In this document: positions 51,773 to 59,828 of the stretch, piece by piece | Position numbering within the stretch: position 1 is the first letter of the stretch | Layout: the number at the start of each line of letters is the position of its first letter | Source of the DNA: Myxococcaceae bacterium | GTDB lineage: Bacteria > Myxococcota > UBA727 > JABDBI01 | NCBI GenBank assembly: GCA_016000045.1 | Contig: JAECQY010000006.1 | Span: 51,653 to 115,652, forward strand | Length of the DNA stretch: 64,000 nucleotides | Direction: 5' to 3' | The notes under the pieces: model-generated | Databases searched by the model: none | Told to the model about the DNA's origin: nothing | What the model saw: only the letters and a program-made list of their open reading frames with translations | Translations under genes and position numbers: made by a program

Positions 51773-53935
51773 ATGGGTAACTTGATAGACCTTCTGCTTC
51801 AGGGCAATCTTGGTGAGCTCTTTAAGCGCTACTCGGATATCTGTTTAGCATTTTTAGTCGTGACGGTCATGACCCTGCTCATTGTGCCTGTTCCAACTTT
51901 TCTCATCGATTTGCTCATCTGCACCAATATTTCTATTGCCTTAACCATGCTTTTGGTGGCTCTCTATGTTTCCGATGCGCTGCATTTGTCTTCGTTTCCA
52001 ACGATTTTGCTCGTAACAACTTTATTTCGTTTAGGGATTAACGTCGCAACCGCGCGACGCATTCTGCTCGATGCGGATGCAGGAACGGTGATTACGGCTT
52101 TTGGTGAGTTTACGGTGCAAGGGAACTTCATCGTGGGTGTCGTGATGTTTCTTTTATTGATGCTGATCAATATGCTGGTGATTGCCAAAGGCTCGGAACG
52201 TGTCGCAGAAGTGGCCGCACGATTCACCTTAGACGCTATGCCTGGCAAGCAAATGAGCATTGACGCGGATTTGCGAAACGGTTCGATTGATCTGGATACA
52301 GCGCGTAAAAAACGCATGGATCTGGGCCGAGAGAGTCAACTTTTCGGCGCCATGGACGGTGCCATGAAGTTTGTGAAAGGAGACGTTATTGCCGGGATTA
52401 TTATCTTCATTCTGAATATCGTCGCAGGCATGAGCGTTGGTGTCCTGCAAAAGGGCATGACGGTGAATGAAGCCATCGAAACCTACTCGATTCTTTCCAT
52501 TGGTGATGGACTGGTGAGCATTATACCCGCTTTGCTTATGTCGGTGTGCGCAGGCTTAATTGTGACACGCGTCAACTCTGGCGCCGAAGATTCCAATTTG
52601 GGTCAAGATATTGCGAATCAAGTTTTGGCTCAGCCCAAGGCCTTTGCCATTGCTTCTGCGTTTATTACCCTGGTTGGGCAAGTGCCCGGTTTGCCTCGTA
52701 TTCCGTTCACGATTATAGGGCTTACGGTCGGTGGGATTGCGTACGCGCTATTTCGTGCACAGCAGCCTTCTTACGCGGGGGCTGTGGGTGCATCCATGGC
52801 AGATATGGAGCAAATTGTCTCCAAACGGGAGCAAAAGCTTGAAAAAGAGAAGAAAACAGCTTTGCAAAAAGCGAAGGCGCAAGAAGGCAATACCGCCAAA
52901 ATGATGCCCGTTGTGACTCCCATTTCCCTGGAAGTCGCATCCGATCTGGTTCCGTTGGTCGATGACAGCTCAAACTTTTTGGCCGAGTTGATTCCCACGA
53001 TGCGGGATGGTTTGTTTTACGAGCTAGGGATTCGATTTCCTGGAATCCGGGTACGCGGGAGCGATGCTTCCAGTGGGCCGGGGACTTATGTGGTTGCTAT
53101 CAATGAGATCCCGGTAGCTGTGAATACGGTCGATTCCAGGATGTGCTTGGTCAATGATACACCCGATCGATTGAAACTGTTGGGAATCCAAGCAACGATA
53201 GCGGTGAACCCAGCTAATGGAGTGCCTTGTTCCTGGATGCCGAACGCTAAACAGGCATTGGCAGAACAGGCGGGTCTGACAACCTGGGACGCGGCGAGTT
53301 ACATGGTCCTTCACCTTTCAGCTTCACTTCGAAAGCAAGCCGCTGATTTCGTTGGCATCCAAGAAGTTCAAAATATGCTGGACCAATTGGAACAAGCTTT
53401 CCCGGCTTTGGTGAAAGAAGTCATCCCCAAGGCGGTGAATCTATTTCAATTAACAGAGATTTTGAAGCGCCTGGTGGAAGAAGAAATCTCCATTCGAGAT
53501 TTGAAAACCATCTTGCAGGCTTTGGCTGAATGGGGGCCTCACGAAAGCGATCCCGTACTCCTAACCGAGCAAGTAAGAATTTCGATGAAGCGTTATATGA
53601 GTCATAAGTTTACCGGAGGGCAACACACACTGGTTGTCTATCTGTTGGAGCCACAGCTGGAAGAAACGGTGAGTGCCGGAATTCAACATGGCTCTGCTGG
53701 AGGTTATTTGGCATTGGAACCCGAAGTCACAAACGATATCTTGACAGCCATTCGAAAAGAGATTTCAAATTTGCCTGCCACCGCGCAGCAACCCGTCATT
53801 TTGACTCCTCAAGAAATCCGGCGGTATTTTAGAAAATTGGTTGAGATTGAATTTCCGCATCTGGCGGTATTGAGTTATCAAGAATTGAGCTCGGATATCA
53901 ATATTCAACCGATTGCTCGGATTGGCCTGGGCTAG
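51773..53935 (+). CDS. sctV: Type III secretion export gate protein SctV (FHIPEP family)
   Basis: The central export-gate subunit, 720 residues. Residues 1-330 hold eight membrane helices with the FHIPEP signature: SFPTILLVTTLFRLGINVAT, ILLDADAGTVITAFGEFTVQ, AKGSERVAEVAARFTLDAMP and GKQMSIDADLRNGSIDLD. Residues 380-720 form the cytosolic ring domain that docks chaperones and ATPase. The 'DADAG' and 'AAFG.F.V' type segments fit injectisome SctV/HrcV better than flagellar FlhA ('HGHEG'). The ATG at 51773 lacks a ribosome site. No other secretion genes are adjacent, so the rest of the apparatus lies elsewhere. Confidence 0.88.
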   Translation: MGNLIDLLLQGNLGELFKRYSDICLAFLVVTVMTLLIVPVPTFLIDLLICTNISIALTMLLVALYVSDALHLSSFPTILLVTTLFRLGINVATARRILLDADAGTVITAFGEFTVQGNFIVGVVMFLLLMLINMLVIAKGSERVAEVAARFTLDAMPGKQMSIDADLRNGSIDLDTARKKRMDLGRESQLFGAMDGAMKFVKGDVIAGIIIFILNIVAGMSVGVLQKGMTVNEAIETYSILSIGDGLVSIIPALLMSVCAGLIVTRVNSGAEDSNLGQDIANQVLAQPKAFAIASAFITLVGQVPGLPRIPFTIIGLTVGGIAYALFRAQQPSYAGAVGASMADMEQIVSKREQKLEKEKKTALQKAKAQEGNTAKMMPVVTPISLEVASDLVPLVDDSSNFLAELIPTMRDGLFYELGIRFPGIRVRGSDASSGPGTYVVAINEIPVAVNTVDSRMCLVNDTPDRLKLLGIQATIAVNPANGVPCSWMPNAKQALAEQAGLTTWDAASYMVLHLSASLRKQAADFVGIQEVQNMLDQLEQAFPALVKEVIPKAVNLFQLTEILKRLVEEEISIRDLKTILQALAEWGPHESDPVLLTEQVRISMKRYMSHKFTGGQHTLVVYLLEPQLEETVSAGIQHGSAGGYLALEPEVTNDILTAIRKEISNLPATAQQPVILTPQEIRRYFRKLVEIEFPHLAVLSYQELSSDINIQPIARIGLG

Positions 53936-53981
53936 AGACGATTGCCAAGTTGGGTATCTTGAACTAGATTGGGTGGAAACC

Positions 53982-54983
53982 ATGAAATATTTTGTACTCA
54001 CGCTGCTTTTCGCTGGGTCTTTGTTCGCAGAGCCGGAAGTTCGGATTATGATTGAATCTTCAGCCAAACTTCTGAAGATTGGTAGCGATACATTGACTCC
54101 TGGCAAAACAGGAATCGTTTTGAATGGAAAAGAAAGAGGTACTTACTCCCACAAGATAGAAGGTGAGCTTCTTTCCTATCAAGGACGGCAATTTAGAAAT
54201 CATTTGGAAGTCAGGCAATCCAACCATAAACTGACACTGACGCATACTTTGCCGATGGAAGCTTATATCACAGGCGTTATTTCCAGCGAACTCCCAAACT
54301 CTTGGCCGCTGGAAGTTTTGAAAGCTCAGGCAATTGCAGCTCGAACTTATGCGATTTGGCAGATGTATCGCAAAGAGCATTTGGAATCGAGTGTTCTTGA
54401 CCAGGTTTATCACGGTGTGCACCGCGAACACGCATTGGCCAAGCAGGCCGTGGAAGAGACTGCTGGCCAGGTACTCACGTACGACTCGAAGCCGGCGCAT
54501 ACTTATTTTCATGCTTGTTGTGGAGGGCATACGGCGAGTTCGTTGGAGGTATTTGGAAGCGACGAGTCTTATTTGCAGGGTGTGGAATGCCGCTATTGTC
54601 GCTCGGCTCCTACTTTTCGTTGGTCCTATTCTCTTTCGCGCTCAGAGTTGGACAAAAAGCTTGGATCAAAAATCAAAGATCTGCAAGCTTTCGGTGAGAC
54701 CCAATCGGGTCGCATCAAAAGCTTTCGCTTTAAAAGCAAGCCTCAATTGCCAGATATGAAAGGAACTGATTTTCGCAGAGCGATTGGTTATAACGCGTTG
54801 CGCTCAACGCTTATTACCAAAACTTCGTTTGGATGGAGGCAGGCCGAATTCAAAGGGCGTGGCCATGGCCATGGAGTGGGGATGTGCCAATGGGGCGCTT
54901 TGGGGATGGCCAAGTTGGGAAAAGAGGCCAAAGAGATTCTTGAGCTTTATTATCCAGGTACGGAAGTCCGAAAGCTATATTAG
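53982..54983 (+). CDS. SpoIID/LytB-domain protein (probable peptidoglycan lytic transglycosylase)
   Basis: A 333-residue exported protein with signal peptide MKYFVLTLLFAGSLFA and a GGTGGA ribosome site. The SpoIID core has YITGVISSELPNSWPLEVLK with the catalytic Glu, QAIAARTYA, TYFHACCGGHTASS with cysteines and His of the zinc-like site, and GRGHGHGVGMCQWGALGMAK. Outside spore formers such proteins trim denuded glycan strands at division sites. The 3' end of sctV lies 46 bases upstream. Confidence 0.9.
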   Translation: MKYFVLTLLFAGSLFAEPEVRIMIESSAKLLKIGSDTLTPGKTGIVLNGKERGTYSHKIEGELLSYQGRQFRNHLEVRQSNHKLTLTHTLPMEAYITGVISSELPNSWPLEVLKAQAIAARTYAIWQMYRKEHLESSVLDQVYHGVHREHALAKQAVEETAGQVLTYDSKPAHTYFHACCGGHTASSLEVFGSDESYLQGVECRYCRSAPTFRWSYSLSRSELDKKLGSKIKDLQAFGETQSGRIKSFRFKSKPQLPDMKGTDFRRAIGYNALRSTLITKTSFGWRQAEFKGRGHGHGVGMCQWGALGMAKLGKEAKEILELYYPGTEVRKLY

Positions 54984-55135
54984 CGGGGTTAGCTAGAGAC
55001 ACATGCGATGAGCTCTTGAAACAATTGTGGGCGATTTTCGAATAAAAAAATACTGGACGATGGAGAACTGTCAGATCATTCCATCGAGGCGAAGCAGCCG
55101 CTTAGTCATGGCCTTTTGGAGGATATACCTGAAGC

Positions 55136-55574
55136 CTACTTAATATCTGGCTCGGGCTGCTCGAAACATAGTTCAAATTTCTCATCTGGATTGACCCAAC
55201 TCAAATTGAGAGGAAAATCAGTATTCATTTCAGGATAATGTGCCAAAAGCAGTACTTCGTCTTCTTCATCGCAGCTTGTGTAGTCTACTTGTTCTCGTTC
55301 GGCAGACGTTTTTATCTTATTTGTGTTCCAGATTATTCCTAGGGGATAATATTTTCCATCAGAATCTGCAAAAGCCACAACAGAGCCACAATCTCCAGGT
55401 GCTGAAAAACAAGTTCTATTGTTTGATTTGATATATATACTTTGAATTTCCTTGTCTTTGTCCCCAATTGGAACTTTACCTTTCTTTATTTCTGAATTGT
55501 TTAAAATAATTATGCCATCTGTTAATCCAGTTGAATGTCCAATTTTAAAAACACGATATTGCGTGTTTTTTTTT
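55136..55574 (-). pseudogene. Frame-shifted C-terminal continuation of the zinc-finger protease (trypsin-like core)
   Basis: Reading the minus strand one base out of frame from the A9 run gives KKNTQYRVFKIGHSTGLTDG, then FSAPGDCGSVVAFADSDG and a plausible C-terminus at 55136. VFKIGHSTGLTDG is the conserved strand of trypsin-like (S1-type) proteases ('VFKVGRTTGLT.G') and GDCGS stands in the place of the catalytic GDSGS, with TGT (Cys) for Ser. The upstream frame supplies the matching His and Asp. Either the gene is switched on by slippage or one A too many has inactivated it. Confidence 0.68.
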
Positions 55575-57266
55575 GATCAATTCTTCAAGTTTAGATAGAT
55601 AAATAAAACTTGAAAATGCAACTAAATTAAAAGATTCTGGAGAAGCTTTTAAAAACAATAAATCCACATCTTGATGTCCAAATACGGCTCGAGAGCCGAG
55701 TTCTTTTATGGACACTGTTTCATTTTTTGATAGGTTCCTTTCTTTGGCATGATAACCCGTCAAGGCCAACTTTTCATTTACACCTCTTGTTAAGATACCT
55801 CCAATTGTAGTGCCAAGGCCTTTGGAGATAAACTTAGAGCAAAAATCATTTCCTGCTGACTCGCAAGAAAAGCACGCACCTCGTCGAGTGGACGTTACAA
55901 AGTTCAAAGTAAAAAATTTCTCATACGGTTCAAATCTCCTCCGCAGAGCATCGGGTTCTCGAGTATTATGAGGGACATTGATAATTAATGTTTCCGAATC
56001 ATAGTTAAAGCTGCAGGGAACTACAGAGCCAAGCAATCGATCAAGCAATTTTTTCAGTTCTGGAGCCATTCTAGAACCCTGGTCGTAATCTTCGAAATCA
56101 CTAGGCCTAAAATTTGCTAAAGAATCAGGAGTTAGGTCTTCGCCAATCGAATCCATAGGCTCCAAGCAGGCTCGCATACATAATTCCCGGTGGGATTTCC
56201 AGGCCGCTTTTACAAGTTCTTGGATCTCTTTTTTAGTGACAGGAGAAATATTTTTAGTGTCTTTCGCAATAGGAGCAGCGAGTGAGTCCAAAAGCTCCTG
56301 CTTTGCCTGAGTACTGTTTAAGATTTTACGAAATATTGTACGATATCGACGTGGCCAGTATGGTTTTTTTTCAGAAAAATACATGATTTCTTTGAATTGA
56401 TTGGTTGCGGCATAGTGCTCTCTTGCTGATAAAGAAACATTGGCAACACCCCCAGCTTGACTGGACAAATGCTCGGATTTAGTGCCAAGAAGTCTTTCAG
56501 ACACATCATCATGTCCATGCTGATGTGTGTTATTCAAGCAACTGGCACAGACAGTTACACCACAGGTTTTGCAAGAATATTTCCACCGAGTTAGCCCAAA
56601 GCTTTTCTTGCAGGAATGGCAAGAAGTTGAAGACTCTCCAGATTTCGATTCAACAGATTCTTGAACGTCGTGCTTTTCATGGGAATCAGCAGGCTTTGGA
56701 GAACTTGGTAGCAGTCGTATGTCTGGTGGCGTATAAGGGGCAGAATTAGGGGATTGTTCAAGAACTTCCGGCCTAAAATCAGACAAGGGTCCATTCTCGT
56801 TTGCGATTTCTGAAAAAAGCTCTGGTTTTACAGGCGCTGTTTGAAGTTCATAAAGTTCAGCTTGCATTTCTTCTTCAGACTCTTCTCCAGTGGGATTAAA
56901 ACCAAATTGCCGTACCTTTTGAATTTTAGATTTGAGCTGTTTGATTTTCTCATCCCGTTCTCTTACAATTTGCTCATAAGATTTTTGACGATTAAATAAT
57001 TTGAATTTCCAATCTTGTTTTTCTATATCTTTTTTTATTTTCTCGGCATTTTTAAAACTATTCTGAATAAAGTATGAAATATCGGCCATAAATGAAGACG
57101 GCATTAAGCCCTGAGAAACGCCAAAAACACGGTTTTGATACGCGAAAAATTTGTTCGCCTCTTTCACTATTTGATGCATCGGGCTAGAGAGGCTCGCTGC
57201 TCTTTCTGCGTAACAAATAGATGAGGCTAAAAAGATTTGTGAAATAAAAAAAGACAACTTATTCAT
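55545..57266 (-). CDS. Exported coiled-coil, FYVE-like zinc-finger protein with interrupted trypsin-like domain
   Basis: 573 residues as encoded. Residues 1-20 are a signal peptide (MNKLSFFISQIFLASSICYA). A coiled coil follows (about 95-120), AELYELQ at 136-142 and IRLLPSSPK near 183-191, aligned with the 23.2 kb protein. Residues 216-252 hold a C-x2-C...C-x2-C-x4-C-x2-C cluster (Cys216, 219, 232, 235, 240, 243) with His248/250/252, which resembles a FYVE or related treble-clef finger, though the R(R/K)HHCR lipid-binding motif is absent (WKYSCKTCG). From about 485, TTIGGILTRGVNEKLALTGY with His506 and GHQDVDLLFLKA (Asp533 or 535) match the first two residues of a trypsin triad. The ATG at 57266 follows GGAG. 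Frame ends at the A9 run. Confidence 0.72.
   Translation of the reverse strand: MNKLSFFISQIFLASSICYAERAASLSSPMHQIVKEANKFFAYQNRVFGVSQGLMPSSFMADISYFIQNSFKNAEKIKKDIEKQDWKFKLFNRQKSYEQIVRERDEKIKQLKSKIQKVRQFGFNPTGEESEEEMQAELYELQTAPVKPELFSEIANENGPLSDFRPEVLEQSPNSAPYTPPDIRLLPSSPKPADSHEKHDVQESVESKSGESSTSCHSCKKSFGLTRWKYSCKTCGVTVCASCLNNTHQHGHDDVSERLLGTKSEHLSSQAGGVANVSLSAREHYAATNQFKEIMYFSEKKPYWPRRYRTIFRKILNSTQAKQELLDSLAAPIAKDTKNISPVTKKEIQELVKAAWKSHRELCMRACLEPMDSIGEDLTPDSLANFRPSDFEDYDQGSRMAPELKKLLDRLLGSVVPCSFNYDSETLIINVPHNTREPDALRRRFEPYEKFFTLNFVTSTRRGACFSCESAGNDFCSKFISKGLGTTIGGILTRGVNEKLALTGYHAKERNLSKNETVSIKELGSRAVFGHQDVDLLFLKASPESFNLVAFSSFIYLSKLEELIKKKHAISCF
55566..55574 (-). repeat. Nine-A homopolymer that decides the frame of the protease
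   Basis: The coding strand has ATC, nine A, then CACGC. With nine A the protein stops nine codons later; with eight A the frame runs through the protease active site. Such runs are typical sites of slipped-strand variation, transcriptional slippage or sequencing error. Confidence 0.7.
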
Positions 57267-57565
57267 AGCAGCTCCAGTTCGTTTGTCGTTATTTGATCTG
57301 AACGGTACTCCTACAACAGTTTTTGCGCAACAGTTTACTTTCTCCTCGAAATTCACTACCGATAAGGGGCTGGCAGGAGTCCAAGTAATTTCTTGATGAA
57401 GGTCTTGTTTTTGAGCTTGTCTGATTAAATCAACGGCTCCGACCAGGCCTGCTGCATAGTCATATGGCTTCGATCAACAACCCGCTTCAGACCGTGATTG
57501 CAAATCTGAGCGATCGGCTTTAGTCGTGTAGCCTGAATCATTTTGTGGAACTATTTGGAGTCGCT
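57267..57565. other. Divergent intergenic region of the effector island, with an unassigned open stretch
   Basis: About 300 bases between divergent starts. On the minus strand an open stretch continues upstream of the protease start to about 57475 (reading PYDYAAGLVGAVDLIRQAQK) and may be the end of a lost gene. I could not identify a family. Promoters of both genes must be here, but none is convincing. Confidence 0.4.
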
Positions 57566-59716
57566 ATGAATGGAGTTGCAGGTTTCTCAACCCGAACTGC
57601 TTGTTGTTTTCTTTTATGTTTTTTTTCGTTTTGTTTACTAGCGATGACAAATGATTCAGGCGGTGATTTCGTAGAAGAACAACCTAAACAAAATGCCACT
57701 CAACTGCCTGGCAATACGAACGCTGCTTGGTTGCCCGTATCCGTGCCATGGCAGAGAGCCCCCCACGTTTCGCTACCCATCTTTCCTCTGTTATCGGCGC
57801 TATCTTTTCTCGATTGGCCACAATTAGTGGACAACTCTTTACAGGAATTTCTTCGTCGTTTATCGCGTTGGCGTCCTCGGACAGTTAATAACAGGCTGGA
57901 GACACCACGCCATAGGCTTGCATGGACTCGAGACGTGCGAGAAGGTCGTGCTGGGGCCGGAGGCTTAACAACGACGGAAGTACGAGAAAGCTATCAAGGG
58001 CCATTTTCTCCAAACCAGTTCCGCACGAGTCGACAGGGGACCTATTTTCGGGATGATGTTGGCTGGAATCGCATCGAAGAGAGGACGATCTGTGATACAG
58101 GTAGCGGGTTGATTTATCGACGAGTATTGCAGCAACATTCGAACGAATTTGCGTTTCAGGCAGCAGCGCCGCGCTTGTATCTTAACGACCAGGGTAGCCG
58201 ATCCGAAGATACGGTTCCATACGCCGACTTAGTGGGATCAATCTTGGCTACTGACAACCGGGCATTCGCGACGAATATACTCAGGGTGCTCAAGAACTCA
58301 GAGAAGCCGCTGCAAGGGAATACCGTAGAGGCTGCAAGAAAGGTTGCTCAGCGAATACTCGTATCAGAACGGCCTCAATCGGAGGCCGCGTTGGCTTTGG
58401 CCTATACCGAAGTTTATAGACTGAAACACAGTGGATACGACTCAGCAATGGACGTTTTTGGAAGGGGCGGAAGCTATATTCCGGCACGTACAGGAGCCCA
58501 AGAACGGAGCCAAGATTACACACTGGAGCAAGTCAAATATTCGTTTGATGTAATCGCAAGATTTAAAGCCGAAAAAAATCATCTGAAAAATGAAGACTCG
58601 GTTGTGAAGAAGCTGCGAAAGCTAGTCACCATTTTCGGATACGATATGAGACAGGAAATTATCAACAGACCTCTGTTCGGAGAATGTTTTTCAGAGGCTC
58701 GGGCTTCACGTTGTACACCGGAATTACCCGGGCATCGCGCGATCTCAGTTTCTGGAGAAGGCAATGCCTGTCTTTTGCGCTCGGTGTTGATCGGTGTTTT
58801 TCCAGAGCAAAGACAGCGGATAGCGAATTTGCCCAGCAGCGAGATTCGGAAGCAAGTTCGGGAGGCAATCAATGCCAGCCTTGCAGATCCAGAGACAGGC
58901 CGTTTGTTATTTCAAGATTATGAGGACTACCTCGATTTATTTGGTCGGCAATCGCTGTCTGACAGCATGACACACGAGTCTTACTTAAATCACTTTGTCA
59001 GTCGTGAAACGTTTGAAGGGCGAGAAATGATTGCTCTCTTGGCGCATGTGTATCAGCGAAGGATTTACGTTCATAATCAAGACCGGTATCTCGAAGAACA
59101 ATTTGGTGACTCCAGGCATGAGCCCCTGCATTTGCATTTCACCGCGTATCTTGGAACAGAGCCATTTCCCAATCACTACGATGCGTATGTTCCTGTTCGG
59201 TTCATTAGCGAGCTGGAAACTTACGCTGAACGAACACTGTCCAGCGTTACCGCGGTGGCAGGTCGAAGGTTGGATTCAACAAACACAGAAGTTTTAAGCG
59301 CTAGAGCCTTTGAAATCATTAGTTCGTTAGAAACCAATTTTGAGATCTCTCAAGAATCAAGAGAAGCGTTACTGGTTGAATTGGAAAATATTTTGCGGTC
59401 TCCCTTCATCAGCGAGGCCTTTAAGCAGTTTCTTAGGCAAAAGCTGCAGAAGTTGATGTTGAGGCAATCGTTGCAGCATAGTTCTAGAAATTGGAATGAT
59501 GATTCAGAACCTCCACCTGCTGCAGGAGGATCAAGTATTTTATTGGCAAGGAGTCTCAGAAACAGGAGGGAGTTACCGTTCGCTGCAACAACGAGTTCTG
59601 CTACTCAACAGACTTCTTTGCAAGTGAGCGCAGGCGAACAGCAACGGATGGACGCGAGTATTCCTCTTTCGATTCCTCTAAGAGCGAGCCCGCTTTTATC
59701 AGCAGCTAGTAGCTAA
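57566..59716 (+). CDS. Exported OTU-like cysteine protease, copy 1 (candidate deubiquitinase effector)
   Basis: A 716-residue exported protein. Signal peptide: MNGVAGFSTRTACCFLLCFF with CLLA before the mature start. Residues 40-390 are an unrecognised, conserved N-terminal part. Residues 390-545 form an OTU-type protease: SGEGNACLLRSVLIGVFPEQ with Cys402, ESYLNHFVSRETFEGREMIA, LLAHVYQRRIYVHNQD, and PNHYDAYVPV with His537. The order of Cys, aromatic/acidic patch and HYDAY matches OTU enzymes that cut ubiquitin chains, although the usual D-G-x-C reads E-G-N-A-C. The tail is helical then low-complexity. GGAG precedes the ATG. A close paralogue follows. Ubiquitin is absent from bacteria, so a host target is inferred. 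Confidence 0.78.
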   Translation: MNGVAGFSTRTACCFLLCFFSFCLLAMTNDSGGDFVEEQPKQNATQLPGNTNAAWLPVSVPWQRAPHVSLPIFPLLSALSFLDWPQLVDNSLQEFLRRLSRWRPRTVNNRLETPRHRLAWTRDVREGRAGAGGLTTTEVRESYQGPFSPNQFRTSRQGTYFRDDVGWNRIEERTICDTGSGLIYRRVLQQHSNEFAFQAAAPRLYLNDQGSRSEDTVPYADLVGSILATDNRAFATNILRVLKNSEKPLQGNTVEAARKVAQRILVSERPQSEAALALAYTEVYRLKHSGYDSAMDVFGRGGSYIPARTGAQERSQDYTLEQVKYSFDVIARFKAEKNHLKNEDSVVKKLRKLVTIFGYDMRQEIINRPLFGECFSEARASRCTPELPGHRAISVSGEGNACLLRSVLIGVFPEQRQRIANLPSSEIRKQVREAINASLADPETGRLLFQDYEDYLDLFGRQSLSDSMTHESYLNHFVSRETFEGREMIALLAHVYQRRIYVHNQDRYLEEQFGDSRHEPLHLHFTAYLGTEPFPNHYDAYVPVRFISELETYAERTLSSVTAVAGRRLDSTNTEVLSARAFEIISSLETNFEISQESREALLVELENILRSPFISEAFKQFLRQKLQKLMLRQSLQHSSRNWNDDSEPPPAAGGSSILLARSLRNRRELPFAATTSSATQQTSLQVSAGEQQRMDASIPLSIPLRASPLLSAASS

Positions 59717-59828
59717 GCTTCGTAGGCATCAGAACTTGCTTGAATTGAAGAACCATGATTAAAAATGGGGCAGATAGGTTTTACTTTTGTACCTTGGATA
59801 TTGGTTTTGAAACTGTTTGGAGTTTGCT

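Noticed and set aside
57357..57475. In-frame upstream extension of the zinc-finger protease (PYDYAAGLVGAVDLIRQ)
   Set aside because: The signal peptide begins at 57266 with a good ribosome site, so the extension is not part of the protein. It may be a remnant but no family could be named.
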